This document shows positions 8,962-19,857 of a stretch of DNA of 64,000 nt, piece after piece (within the stretch, counting starts at the first letter, position 1; the number at the start of each line of letters is the position of its first letter). Where the stretch lies: positions 930,001 to 994,000 of the forward strand of contig JAGTXX020000003.1 of assembly GCA_019044685.2 (NCBI GenBank), given 5' to 3'. Position numbers and translations under genes: made by a program. Under the pieces are notes generated by a model. The model was not told the origin of the DNA, ran no database searches, and saw only the letters and a list, made by a program, of their open reading frames with translations. This DNA is from Nannochloris sp. 'desiccata' (taxonomy: Eukaryota; Chlorophyta; Trebouxiophyceae; Chlorellales; Chlorellaceae).

Positions 8962-9969
8962 ACAAATGGCAGGGTTTATGGTCTTATGGGTAATTTAATT
9001 GTCGACTTTTCTTACCGAATGATAGAAAAAACCCGCCACTGACTTTTTCTTTGACAGCTTAACCATCATTTAATGCGCTTTAAATTTTAAAAAGGCGAGA
9101 GCAGTAGTATAGAAAGAGAGATAGATAACAGAGAGACTACTTGGCAGAAAGACAGAAAATACCAAATGCTTTGCAAAGGCAGCGATAATGGGAATGCTGC
9201 TCCACCACAGGCGGCTGCAACTCCAATAGCACCCACCACTCAAAACATAAAACATGCGGGACCTCAACAACAACAAGAACAAAAGTTCCTTAGCTTATCA
9301 AATAGCATTGCAACTTTTTAACTCAATCATCTGGTAAAAGGTCAATTGCATACATCCGGTTGGTTTCTTCCTGGAAGTTATTCAAGTATCAAAGTTATTT
9401 CGTGGGTGCCGCCCGTATTTTCCTAATCAAGTACAACTTTGCAACTTGATTATAGATAAAGGAGTGATTGAAAGATTCTATCTACTTTCCTAAACAGGCG
9501 TGGCCTGAAGCTGCGGGTTTGTTTCTCAGGACCCGCTTCCATTCCCAGTGGGGGTTCCTGTTTTTATTTGGTTTGCACAGATTTCACATTTACAGTGTGT
9601 TCTTGGTATGTGGGTGAAGTTGTACGTATTATTTATTAAGTAATAATGGAATGAAAAGAGACTGTGTTCGGCCGAATCCAATCCATTCTGATTTTTTAAT
9701 TTCCATTTCTGTTCCGCTGAAAAATTTAGTAAAATGTCGTATCAACTTAAAAATGCAATACAGCTCTAGCGCAGTCCAAAATAATTTAACGACCCGCTAA
9801 TACTGACATCTGAAAACAAGATAAATAAAGTAAACATGAAGCGGAAGCCGCAAGTACACGAACTAAAATCATATAGAAAAAATAGGGCAGATAAAGGGCC
9901 CGCCTTAACCGGATTGATTCAAAATAAGAATAACTTGTCAAAACTTTATTAGTTAACGCTATAAGTTTT
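8962..9969. other. convergent intergenic region, about 1 kb, no gene seen
   Basis: The region lies between a plus-strand and a minus-strand gene end. It is AT-rich with stops in all frames. A small GC-rich patch near 9500-9560 has a weak 6-bp inverted repeat. I find no tRNA, protein or repeat that can be supported. Confidence 0.45.
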
Positions 9970-11198
9970 CTATTCAGACGTAGAGATAAGTTCAACAAGT
10001 TGTATATAGTCAGGTAAGTGAGGTCTACACCCTAACAAGAGTTTCGCGTATTGAACACCACTGAGTGGCTCTATTACTGCAGCAGCAAGCTGCACGTACT
10101 GGTATACCATCCTGTATGGCATTTGTTTTAATATTGAGGCGCTTTTGGAAGTGGAAATCGACCTTTCAGCCCTGGTAGCCATCTGTCCCGGTACTATGCC
10201 TTTCTCAGGGTCAGGGAATGGGCCCATTGCGCCAGGACCGACACATAAAGCTAGTTGCGCCATGGCCATTTCGGCTCGTAGGCAGGCAACGCCTCCCTGA
10301 TAGTCTTTCAAAGCATTAATCATTACTGCCTTATGCTTTGATTCCAGCTGTAACCCTTCTATGACGGACAGTAATAGTTTCTTTGCAGCGCCACTTGATG
10401 CGGTTCCTGAAACTGGCTGTACTCTGTCATTCAGAAGATTCAAGTGTGCCTCGGGGTTTAGGAGCGGGAAGGCTAAAGCTACTCTGATTCGAGTTTGTAA
10501 AGCATTAAGTAAACGGCGTTCAATCTTCTCTCGAGAAGAATAGCATACATTCCACTGCAGAAAGGGAAAGAATAGGGTGGATGAGCTCATGATGACTCTG
10601 ATAAAAAGGGTTAAATATTAAATTGCTAGTGCGATGATCCTCTTACCTCTGCCATGAGTGAATCGACCCTGTTAATAAAATCAGCTTCGATTTTCATCAA
10701 CACTGTCCTGGGTAAGCTAGCATATAAGTTTATTTGGTCTTCTATTAACATTTTACCCCCGCTAAAACAGGTATCTAGCAAAGAGTCTACAACCTGGATG
10801 GGATCATCGGCAGGCAAGGCGGTGATATTTTTAGCGAGGGCCCTTTGAGCCTGCACATTGGTCAGAGTGTTTAAAAGATGGGCACCTTCAATGTTTAAGA
10901 GCTCTAATGCATGCTCGTTTTCCTGCAAGTAACGGTTGCTTGCGGCTACAGCGTCCCACTGGCGCTTCGTTTCCTCGAGAGCGGTCTCGACGTCGGCTTT
11001 TTTATTCTTGACGCGTTGTCTATAGCTTCTTTGAACCTCCTTGCGATACGCGTATTTCTTCTTTTTGTTTGGTTGGTCGGTGAAATCTGGGTCGTCGTTG
11101 TCTGAAAGCTCCTGGTGAGGAGAATCCGGGAAATGAATGTTTGTGCCCCAGCTTCCTCGTTCTTCCTTCGCGGAATGACTTGCTATTGGACAGTCCAT
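9970..11198 (-). CDS. bZIP-like transcription factor
   Basis: Two exons, 11198-10647 and 10554-9970. The intron is GTAAGA...TTTCTGCAG, phase 0, and the product is 378 aa. An earlier AG at 10598 gives a frame with an early stop, so the later acceptor is preferred. Residues 45-65 are a basic block (KKKKYAYRKEVQRSYRQR), followed by a heptad-like helix to about residue 105, the layout of a bZIP. The invariant Asn of the basic region appears to be replaced by Arg, so DNA contact may differ. The rest is helical and Leu-rich with no domain I recognise. Similar QRxYRxR basic regions occur in green algal bZIPs. Confidence 0.6.
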
Positions 11199-11532
11199 GC
11201 TTATTCTAAGTTGTGGAGGGAAAAAGACTCAATTGTGCAGCCGTCTATGAACGTGCACTGATTACAACATTGCAATTTTTAGATTTAGGGTCTGGAAGCG
11301 CTATCTGCTGGAGCCTGGTTGTTTGTTCTGTTTCTGAGTACTTAAAGCTATCAAATGCGCAACATTAATTCGTCTGATAGTACTCCGTCCTGGCAGCATA
11401 AATCATACATATTCTCTCTTTTGTGGCCCCAACGTTGGTTAACCCTCGAATCCTTCGAATCTCTGTGCCAGACTCGGAGAAAACAAAAAACTCTTCACCA
11501 GCTTCCTTGTAGCTTCTCCTTTACCCGTGGTA
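11199..11532. other. intergenic, no gene seen
   Basis: Upstream of the bZIP-like gene and downstream of the ABCG gene, both on the minus strand. Nothing recognisable. Confidence 0.45.
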
Positions 11533-14500
11533 TTAAGTCGTCATTACGACGAGCATACCCAACGCCAAACCCCGAGCTGCAACACCCAACACAGTCAGGG
11601 CCACTAAACACAACTTGAAACGCCGGACATCGTAGCGAAGCGCAAGTAAGTCCGCGCACCGCGCAAGCAACCACACCCCACTGAGCCTATTACTCTCAGC
11701 TATAACAAAACCTTCTAGTGACCACCGCGCAAAACTAAATTGCTGAATAATTGATAGGAGCCCACGTGCTTCTGGCTGTCGGGCGACCAACGTTGCAATT
11801 AAAGTAAGCACTGCTGCCGCCAACTGAGCGGTACCCGAGCCGAGGCCAAGAGCTAGCACGTACCCTATGCCTGAACAGAACCAAAAAAGTCCTAAAGATA
11901 CTAAATAAAATTGCCACAACACCGTTTTTGGGTTCGCAAAGCTCGCCCAGGTCGCTAAATACGCAGCCGCGCGAATACAGCTCCCAATGAAGTCAAAGAA
12001 ACTCAATGCTGCAAAGTAAGCACCGCTATGAAACCCCCCAGAAGCAGCTTCTCTTCGGAACGCAGCTTCATTTTCTGTAAAAGTAGGAATGCTACCTACA
12101 GTCGCCATCAAGCCCAGCGCTACACACGAGTAGCTAACTTGACTAGCATAGGTTAGTATCGTAGCACGCCCTCGATCTGATAACAAACCAATCGTGGTAC
12201 CAGTGGCTGCTATTATAGCTATGTCGGTGAAAGTCTGCACTGGTTCTCGAGACCTCAAAATGGCAGCACGGGAGAGACACCAGATAAATTGTTGATTAAA
12301 ACCTGGTGATGGCGGCAACTCTGGCGGTGGTGCCAGAGGCGCTGGTGTTGATGGCGAGGAAGAAAGTGAAGAGTATTCAGCGCGTTGTTCAGATTGCTTT
12401 TTATCTTTCCAAAATAAGAGTTTTTCTAAAATTTGTGACAAGAAGCAAGATAGCCGATCTTGTATACGCATGATAAGTTTAAGGAGAGACGCTGATGCCA
12501 AGATTGTTGTTTCTTTGGCTCGCTGAAGTAAACTAGCAGAGGTCTCTTCATGTAAACTGCCTAGGACAACGACAGAACTGATAGAATCTCCAGATATTGA
12601 AGACGAAGAGGGAGAGAGGCGTTGTCCTTGCTGCTCTTCATACTGATGGACTGCCCAAGCCTCGCACAGCGGATCAGGCTCAGCAGCAAGAATATCCAAC
12701 AATGCATCAGCAGGATTTGTTTTATCTGGAAATCTATGGCCTAAAGAAAGAAAATGCTCCTCAACTTGGGTCACAGGCCCATAATAGGCAGCTCTCCCGC
12801 CTCTTCCCAAAAGCAAGACATCATCAAACAAAAGGAATGCTTCATGCCGTGGCTGGTGCACCACCGCTGCAGCAGTAACTTTATCACGCGCTACAATAGA
12901 GAGCAGTGTGCTGACTAAGGCTCTAGCGCCAGCTGCATCAAGCCCACTCGTCGGCTCATCAAGAAGTAAGAGACGAGGTGCAGCGACCAGCTCAACCCCG
13001 ATACTAACCCTCTTTCTTTGGCCGCCTGAAAGGCCTCTCTGTGCTTCATCCCCTACAATATCTCTTCTGACATTTTCTAAACCTAAAGAGCTAAGCGCAT
13101 TATCAACATGAGCTCTTCTTTGAGCCTCAGAAGTGCCAGCTGCCAATCTGAATCGAGCAGCGAAAATTAAATTTTCTTCCACTGACAGAGCCGCATATAA
13201 AATATCATCCTGAGGTACAAATCCAGTCACTCTGCGGTACAATTCTAGCCTTGTACATTTGCCATTAATGTATACTGTGCCTGAAACGTCTCCATATGGT
13301 GCTCGTCCTGCCAAGGCGCTTAGTAAGGACGATTTCCCAGCACCACTGGCGCCCATGATTGCTGTTAATTTTGCCGCTTTCAGTTTTGCAGACACATTTG
13401 ATAATACGAGTCTGCCACAAGCCTTGAGACGTAAACTGAGATTTCTAAACTCAATTTCTAGCGGAATCATTTCTGTTGATATTTCGTGTGATGTTGTTGC
13501 TGTGATGGTGGTGTTGGGGGTAGATTCGGGTGGAGAGGAAAAACGTGGCGGTGGTGGCGGCGGCATCAATGGTGACGGTAATAAAGAGGAAGAAAGTGAA
13601 GCAGGCAGAGACATAATATTATCACGTCCATTACTATAACCTGCACAGGTATTGCCATTATTTGCTTCAACTACTGTATACCGAGGGCCATAGGGATGCC
13701 AGGTCACTTTCAATCTTTCCCTCGGGCCTAGCCTCACCAACATTCTTCTTCTCAACGACGAAGCCCACCAAAGCAGGCTCAGCAGGCCCAGCAGCAACGC
13801 ATCTGCGGTAACACCGCCAAAATTACTAATTGGGACCTCGGTGAGGGCAGGGCAGAAGGCCCCAGGGGGGCATCGAGCAGGTTCAGTGCTGCCTTGGCGA
13901 CAAAACTTGCCTCGAGGACAAGGAACTGGAGCAGCTGTGGTATTAGGGCAGTAATACCTAGGTTTACAGTAGAGATTTCCTGTTCCTGATTTCCAAGGAG
14001 TTCCTGGAAAAGCATCTTGAGGGATAATTGTCCACTTATCAGCCCCGCCACAGCCTAGTTGAGGGCGTTCTTGATACGCATAAGGGCTACACCAAAGACC
14101 CTGACTGCCTGTTTGATGATTATTTTGAAAAGGTTTTGGGGGCAATTCTGCCTTTGACCTAGGACAATGTGCACCAAGAGGACATGGCATCATGCATATT
14201 AGGTTAGCCGGGCAGAAATACCCCGGACAACATGCATGAGCAACTCTATGGTTGCGGTTGTGATGCCGTCGGCTTTCTTCTTCTTTACGTGCAGCAAAAA
14301 ATCCAGGGGCACAGCCAGCAACCATTGAACCGCCAGCAGGGCAGTGTCGTGTAGCAGGCACCTTTTCTGGATCTTCTGTGAGCAGCATAAATCGATAGTA
14401 AGTTTCTATATCATTGGGCCTACAGAGGTGGGTAGAGATACTTGTTCTTTTTGAACATATGGGGTCGCGCTCGCTGGGTTCCATTACAGGCAATGGCCAT

Positions 14501-14706
14501 GGAAAGCTAAGGCCGACAAGCTTGAGTAGCTTTTGTGGGTCTGAGCCAAAACAGAAACCAATTGAAGCTTCACTCCGCTTGTAAAGCCTTCTGAGAATTT
14601 TTATCCAAGCGTCATGGCGTGCTGCAGGGCCTGGGAAAGGAGGTGCATTGAGTCCAACCACAGCAGTAAAAATATATAGAAATATAAAAGCTTGCATGCA
14701 CTTCAT
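11533..14706 (-). CDS. ABCG half-transporter with Cys-rich N-terminal domain (plant ABCG24/28 type)
   Basis: One long exon, 1,057 aa from ATG 14706. It starts with a signal peptide (about 1-22). A large extracytoplasmic Cys-rich region follows (about 110-290), with repeats such as CPxGxFC, then a membrane segment near 300. The nucleotide-binding domain has Walker A GASGAGKSS (452-460), signature LSGGQRKR (about 560), Walker B LLLLDEPTSGLD (Asp583) and an H-loop near VVHQPRH. The C-terminal half is an ABC2-type membrane domain with about six helices. This order (Cys-rich ectodomain, ATPase, membrane domain) defines the plant and algal ABCG24/ABCG28 branch. It should dimerise and export lipids or related compounds; the cargo is unknown. 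A Ser/Pro/Glu-rich insert separates the two domains. Confidence 0.9.
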   Translation of the reverse strand: MKCMQAFIFLYIFTAVVGLNAPPFPGPAARHDAWIKILRRLYKRSEASIGFCFGSDPQKLLKLVGLSFPWPLPVMEPSERDPICSKRTSISTHLCRPNDIETYYRFMLLTEDPEKVPATRHCPAGGSMVAGCAPGFFAARKEEESRRHHNRNHRVAHACCPGYFCPANLICMMPCPLGAHCPRSKAELPPKPFQNNHQTGSQGLWCSPYAYQERPQLGCGGADKWTIIPQDAFPGTPWKSGTGNLYCKPRYYCPNTTAAPVPCPRGKFCRQGSTEPARCPPGAFCPALTEVPISNFGGVTADALLLGLLSLLWWASSLRRRMLVRLGPRERLKVTWHPYGPRYTVVEANNGNTCAGYSNGRDNIMSLPASLSSSLLPSPLMPPPPPPRFSSPPESTPNTTITATTSHEISTEMIPLEIEFRNLSLRLKACGRLVLSNVSAKLKAAKLTAIMGASGAGKSSLLSALAGRAPYGDVSGTVYINGKCTRLELYRRVTGFVPQDDILYAALSVEENLIFAARFRLAAGTSEAQRRAHVDNALSSLGLENVRRDIVGDEAQRGLSGGQRKRVSIGVELVAAPRLLLLDEPTSGLDAAGARALVSTLLSIVARDKVTAAAVVHQPRHEAFLLFDDVLLLGRGGRAAYYGPVTQVEEHFLSLGHRFPDKTNPADALLDILAAEPDPLCEAWAVHQYEEQQGQRLSPSSSSISGDSISSVVVLGSLHEETSASLLQRAKETTILASASLLKLIMRIQDRLSCFLSQILEKLLFWKDKKQSEQRAEYSSLSSSPSTPAPLAPPPELPPSPGFNQQFIWCLSRAAILRSREPVQTFTDIAIIAATGTTIGLLSDRGRATILTYASQVSYSCVALGLMATVGSIPTFTENEAAFRREAASGGFHSGAYFAALSFFDFIGSCIRAAAYLATWASFANPKTVLWQFYLVSLGLFWFCSGIGYVLALGLGSGTAQLAAAVLTLIATLVARQPEARGLLSIIQQFSFARWSLEGFVIAESNRLSGVWLLARCADLLALRYDVRRFKLCLVALTVLGVAARGLALGMLVVMTT

Positions 14707-14983
14707 TCTAGGCAAATCGTGTATACTTCAAAAAAACAATATGATCTGGAGTTAATCACAGATGCAATAGAGTCAAAATGTAACCGCACCCTTGGCAGGG
14801 TTATTTGAAAGCTATCCCATGGAACACTATTATCATTACACAATTAGGACAAAGAAACAGCAGTAATATAAGGTCCAATCTTGTCATTTAGCTTGCTTCC
14901 CTGCGCCTCCACTTGGGCTGCCTTCAAAAAAAAGGTATGAGTTCAGTGATTACGCTCTTCTCGCACCAGTTCAGATCTATTAT

Positions 14984-16153
14984 TTATCCAAGAACTTCAG
15001 AAGCCAAAGCCACGATATCAGCAGCGCCAATGCCTTGAGTAGCTTCCTTTTGAATACTCCAAACAAAAATGCCTGCGCCGCCATTCGCCTTGAGGTGCTC
15101 ACACAGAGCTCGAACTTCATCCAAATTGGTAGAATGGCCACCCACCGCGTCAGGAGGAATTTCGACACCCATTAAAATAGGCCCTGCGAGATTAGAAAAT
15201 TCGAAAAACAAATAGGAAAAAAGCAAAATTATTGTAAAGTTGTATTTTTTTTGAGTGCATCCCAGTTTTCTCAAATTAGGGTTTGAAAGCATAATGATGT
15301 GCTGGTCCATTTTCATATTATCTAATGCATGAAGGATAACTACAAAGCTAACTATTTTCTTACCTGAATACACAGCCCTGTAGGCATCATATGCAACCTT
15401 AGCATCGTAGCTATCGCCAGCGTCATAGGCCATAACCTGCACTTGATCCAACAAGTCACCAACTTCACGAAGCATACGAATAGCAACCCCAGTATAAGGG
15501 CTTCCTTGAGGAGCAGCCTCAGCAAAGGCACCTTCTCCATAGGCGCCAACGCTCCAAGTTGCCGACGTGACCATAGCAGGGCGGGGTATAGCATCACGTA
15601 GCTGTCTGGTAACAGAGATGTAGAGCTCATCACTACCACACACGATGGATCCATCGCCATTAGGGGCACAGGCTGGGTCTGAAGGCTCAAAATCGATATC
15701 AATTCCATCGAGGCTGAACTCGTTGACAAAGGCGGCAACACCAGCTGGATTGAGACCAGCCCAATTGTGGTAGGTGGCACCTCCAACAGCAAGTAATACC
15801 TTAACACCCTTGCTACGGAGAGCAGCGATAGCATCCTTGATCACCTGGGGTTCAGAGGAAAATTGGAGGCCAGTGCCTTCAAAGGTGAGGCCGCCGGTAT
15901 AAGTGGTATCGGGCTGGATAAAGCTGAGAAGGACAGTGTTGTAGCCATTGACATTTGCCAATTCAGATTCATTGCCATTGCCTATCCAGGGCATGGACCA
16001 GCTGTAGAGGGGAAAGAGGCGAGATTGGATTTGGTTGAGATCAATTCCCAGCACTACAAACTGCTGTATGGTATTGCATCAAATATACACGAAGGTTCTT
16101 CCAGTCGGATTCTTCAATAATACCTACCTTTGATAGTAGCCGCCGATCTGCAT
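14984..16153 (-). CDS. GH18 chitinase-like glycosidase
   Basis: Three exons: 16153-16128, 16001-15364 and 15183-14984. Phases agree and the product is 287 aa. The first exon, only 26 nt, supplies MQIGGYYQ, and splicing to 16001 gives GYYQSWSMPW, the expected first strand of a GH18 barrel. The catalytic motif DGIDIDFE (residues 107-114) is complete, with Glu114 as proton donor. QVMAYD and the late GIFVWSIQ segment, with its conserved Trp, complete the barrel. No signal peptide is present in this model. Either the enzyme is intracellular or another 5' exon lies further upstream, since the ATG itself follows a possible acceptor. Chitin or another GlcNAc polymer is the likely substrate. Confidence 0.82.
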
Positions 16154-16761
16154 TATGGAGCGAGTTTGTTGATGTGTTCAAGAATAAAATCTGATGTGTG
16201 AATCTTGTAGTGGAGATTGGCAAAAATAATTGCAGTAACCCAAGTTTGCAGTGTATGCCAGTAGAACAAGTTCGTGAAGAAAAGACATATGAATAGAACT
16301 TGGCTCCAAGCAGTGCAATCAGTAAAGAAATTGGAAAGTTTTAGCTTGAGCGGCGATATCGTCAGGTTTTGAGATTTCTCCTTGTTAGTTTTCTAACACT
16401 CTTTCTGAGTTATCGATTCTCTGTTTATTTTTCTTACATAACTGTCGTCATTAGATGTCTAATATTACTGGCAGTAGGGCACATTTCCTGCGCCAGAGAC
16501 TGTAATTGGCTGTAATTGTGTGTGTGTGTGGAAAGTTTTACTGGTATTCTGGGAAATTGGAAAGTTTTATTCTTTTTTCACCTGCCGGCGCCTTGCCTTT
16601 ACCCTCCTCGTCTTTCAGCAGCCTGTAGGCACGTTGTTTATTAAAAAAATTTACAACGGACTTCGTAAAGAGAATACTACTAAAATATCGGGGGCAGAAT
16701 GCCGCACGAAAGGAAAATGGCGGATCTCGGATTCGATCGTGCCGCTTTGACGACTCAAAAC
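16154..16761. other. divergent intergenic region
   Basis: About 600 bp lie between the chitinase start (-) and the duplicated block. A short (GT)n tract is at about 16517-16529. No gene is supported; the small frames here overlap on both strands and lack homologous features. Confidence 0.4.
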
Positions 16762-16908
16762 TTTGCAACTGAAGGCCACGTAATCTTCAGCTTGAATTTT
16801 TTTTAGGAGTCCGTGTTTCATAAATTGCGACAAAATAATAAAAACAAATATTTGTGTTGCTTCCCGGTTGGGTTTGCTCTCTATCCTAGCGCATCTCTGC
16901 CGAGAAAG

Positions 16909-19651
16909 ATGAAGATTGGCTGCTACCTGCTAGTGTTGGCGGTGGTCGTGCACGCCGTCTCAGCTGCTCCCAGTCCTACATGTCTTGCAGTAGCACCTGC
17001 CTCTACTGTTGGTTGGGCCAATGCGACTAATACGCTTGATTACGTACCCACCGCATTCCGCTCCAATTGTGGATACTTGACTTTGCTCGCCAGCAGCTTT
17101 TGCAATCAGAATTGCACCAATGCCAGAGCATGCTGTGCTGCAGCATGTGGTTGGAATAGCGCTGGATGTGGCTGCGCAACTGGGAAATTCCCCAGTTTTA
17201 TGAGATCAATTCCTGTGGACGGAGCTGAGCCATTGACACCCACCCAACTTTCCCAGTCTACGTGCAACCTTGGCACTGTATACAGCGGACCTAATTGCGA
17301 AAATCTCCCTGCAGGTGGATCCAGCATTTGCAACAGGGTCTCGCCTCCAACTGAAGATGCTACGTGCTCCACTAAATACAAAATCTCTCGGCAAGTCGCC
17401 CCGTCGTCCACCACTTCAAAAACCTTACATTTTGTATATTTATTTCTTCCTTTTTCATATTAAGTCTAACATCAATACTTCTATCGCCCGCCGTTTTAAC
17501 TTACTTTTCCCGTTTCTCCTGTGCAGTGCTAATGCCCTCACTTCCTTAATTAAGATGATTACGTTCCCTGCGTCTTTTAACGTCACTGATAAAAACGCAG
17601 CGAGCCAGATCAAAGCTCTTGTTTCTGGCACAGGTGCTATTGCTGTCGGCAAAGGTCTCGTGTACAACAAGCCCTTGGGCATCTTAGGTCGCGCCATCAA
17701 ACCAAAGCTCGTTCTAAAGAATGCAAACCTTCTTAAAGCCTCTGTCAAGAGAGGCAGTACTGAATCCACTGGCAGATCCATGCTTGTTAGCTTCGGCCTT
17801 CAAGTGAGGGATATCAAGGGTGTATCCCACAAACTGGGCAACTACTGGGCTTTTGCCACCTTTTCTCCTTGCTCTAATGTAATTGAGAGTTTGTACTTAC
17901 CCAAGGAACTCACCGCCAATCAAGTTCAATCCTATATTGTGACCTTTCCCAGGGTAGCTAAAGTTACAATTAGCAAAGCCGTGCAACAAGCTGGTCGTAA
18001 ATTGATGGAAAAATGCGGTTCTGCAGCTGTTGCTGGACCTGAGAATGCTGCTGGCTGGATGGTGTCAGCTGTGCACACCGTGGCCCCCTATTTGCCTTTT
18101 GTCGAGTACGATCCTACGAGAAGGTCTTTGGCTGAGTATGCTGTAACTGAAGGGACTGATACAGCAACTGCTGTGCCTCTTCAGGCTGCTTCACCTCCTC
18201 CCCCGCCTCCTCAGAGCACCAGAAATTTAAACTCCACACTCAGCACCGTCGGCTCTGGTCTCGTCAATGGCACCAACGCTATTCTGAGCTCTACTGCAGC
18301 GCAAGATGCTCTTTACACTGCATACGAGAACTCTACATTCGCTTGCCCTGGAAGCACTTTAGACAATATGCAGTTCTGCGACGGCTTTAGTGGAAGTGGG
18401 ACATACGGTAAGTACGTTTTGTTTCAAATTTCTCATTAATTTCGATTAAAACCATGTTTTTGTATTGCAGACATGAGCGATACTGGCATTGTGTCTGACA
18501 CATGCACTGGACTCTGTGCTGGCGGCGCTTGGAGTGACATTTCTTCTTTTACCTGTGATTATGGCTGCGGAAGTGCAGTTGAAGCTTCTTGTCAATCTTG
18601 TCAGAGTGGCTGTAGCGCTGCTTGTAGTTCATGTACAAGTGGGTGCAATGCTGCGTGCTCAACATGTCAATCGGGGGTGACAGCTTCATGCTCAACATGT
18701 CAAGTCGGCTGCTGTTACGGTTGCCAAACTTGCACTCCGGCTGTCCCTGAAAGTTGCTGCTGCGGCACTTCCGAAAGTTGCTGCTGCAAGACGTGTATTA
18801 TGGGTAGTTGCTGTTGTCAGGTTTGCTATCCTGGTACCCCTGACATTTGCACCCCGGCAGTACCTTCAAGTTGTGTGAACGCCCAGTGGTGTACTTGCTC
18901 ATCATCCGGTGGCGGCCCCTGCGATCAAAGTGTATGCAACCCTACGTGCTCTTGCAGCAGCACAGGCAGTGTATGTGGATCCACGTGCAACTGCTCCGCC
19001 GCGTGCGCCAGCACCTGTAACGTGGTGTGCCCCAACTGTGATCTCGATTGCCAAGACAGTTGTGAATCTGGCCTTGGCTCTGTCGGTATGGAGTACAGCT
19101 ACTCCGCTAACTTTATTGTCGGCATGGGCGCGTTGAATATGACTGGAATTTCCAGCTCTGAAACAGTTTCCACCTACACTCCCAACACGACCAACCCTTC
19201 TGCCCAGTTTGGCGGCAACTTGAGTTGGGATTCTTTGCAAGTCAGGGTGGGCTTTTCCGCCACCGCCACCCCCAGCTATGGAGCTCCTATCATCCCGTGG
19301 ACTTACATTACCACTACTATCTCTCAATCTACTTACAATGTGTTGAAATCGACCTTTGTCACGACCCAAGATTGCATTGCAAACGCTGGCAACAACTATA
19401 AACCCACTGGCAAATTAAGTGTTACTATGACTGAATTCCAGCTCAACACAAACTGGGTACCTTGGCAAGATATTGCTGATGAGTTATCTCCATGGACTTC
19501 CATTTTCGGCAGTGCATGGATCCAAGATGCTGCTCAGGCTATGGCCATTCCAATTAACAATCTTTTGAACAACCAAGCCGCTCCTGTGGTGTCCAACTTG
19601 TTGAACCCTCAGTTTGCAGCTTACGACTGGGGAACCTATACGTGTGGTTAA
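16909..19651 (+). CDS. secreted Cys-rich multidomain protein, copy A
   Basis: Three exons: 16909-17390, 17527-18407 and 18471-19651, 847 aa. Intron 1 uses a GC donor (GCAAGT), the only splice choice that keeps phase, and intron 2 is GTAAGT...TTGCAG. Residues 1-20 form a signal peptide ending in SAA. Domain 1 (about 20-150) has a CC...CxC spacing reminiscent of lipid-transfer-type disulfide folds. A middle domain without strong Cys content (about 170-400) ends in a Pro-rich hinge (SPPPPPP). Next come a second Cys cluster and a dense array of about 50 Cys (CxxC, CxxxC and CCC, about 465-650), then a Cys-poor C-terminal domain. Many NxT/NxS sites suggest glycosylation. I do not recognise the family. 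A wall, matrix or metal-binding surface protein is plausible. Confidence 0.8.
17391..17526 (+). other. GC-AG intron in copy A
   Basis: The donor is GCAAGT directly after TCTCG. The acceptor is TTTCTCCTGTGCAG. Using the GC donor joins CG+T into an Arg codon and keeps both exons open. No GT donor nearby gives a workable phase. The same site is kept in copy B (24920-25055). Confidence 0.75.
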
Positions 19652-19677
19652 AAGTTTAAGATTACGAAGTATTCCTT

Positions 19678-19731
19678 CTTATTACCGTGATTTCTTGTCT
19701 CCATCTTATTACCGTGATTTCTTATCTCCAT
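19678..19731 (+). repeat. 27-bp tandem duplication in the 3' region of copy A
   Basis: Two adjacent units starting CTTATTACCGTGATTTCTT differ at one base. Copy B has a single unit, so this is a local change after the gene duplication. Confidence 0.85.
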
Positions 19732-19857
19732 GTTTCGACGTTTTTTACCCCAGATGTTTTTGAAAAAAAAATCTTACCGTCATCTCAAGAGAGATGGCCT
19801 TTGCTATAATTCAAGAAATGAGACTACTCGTGCCTGCCATCTTATCTCATCATTTCC

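Larger units (their letters stand above)
16762..19788 (+). repeat. 3-kb direct duplication, copy A
   Basis: The block is repeated at 24290-27290. From about 16836 to the stop codon the two copies have equal length, and I found only 15 substitutions. The first 75 bp are clearly less similar. The 3' flank differs by a 27-bp tandem duplication present only here (19678-19731). Confidence 0.92.

Noticed and set aside
10555..10598. Upstream acceptor at 10598 for the bZIP intron
   Set aside because: Using it shifts the frame and gives a stop within about 25 codons; the acceptor ending at 10555 keeps the long frame.
16517..16529. (GT)n tract as a Z-DNA regulatory element
   Set aside because: Too short to claim more than a microsatellite.
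18768..18858. Sequencing error as the cause of the divergent cassette
   Set aside because: Ten substitutions without a single indel or stop, nine of them conservative to the Cys pattern, are not what random error gives, though raw reads should still be checked.
18902..19369. 155-codon minus-strand frame in Cys-rich copy A (and its twin at 26431-26898)
   Set aside because: Identical position in both copies only reflects the duplication; the plus-strand frame has domains, splice sites and signal peptide, the minus frame has none.
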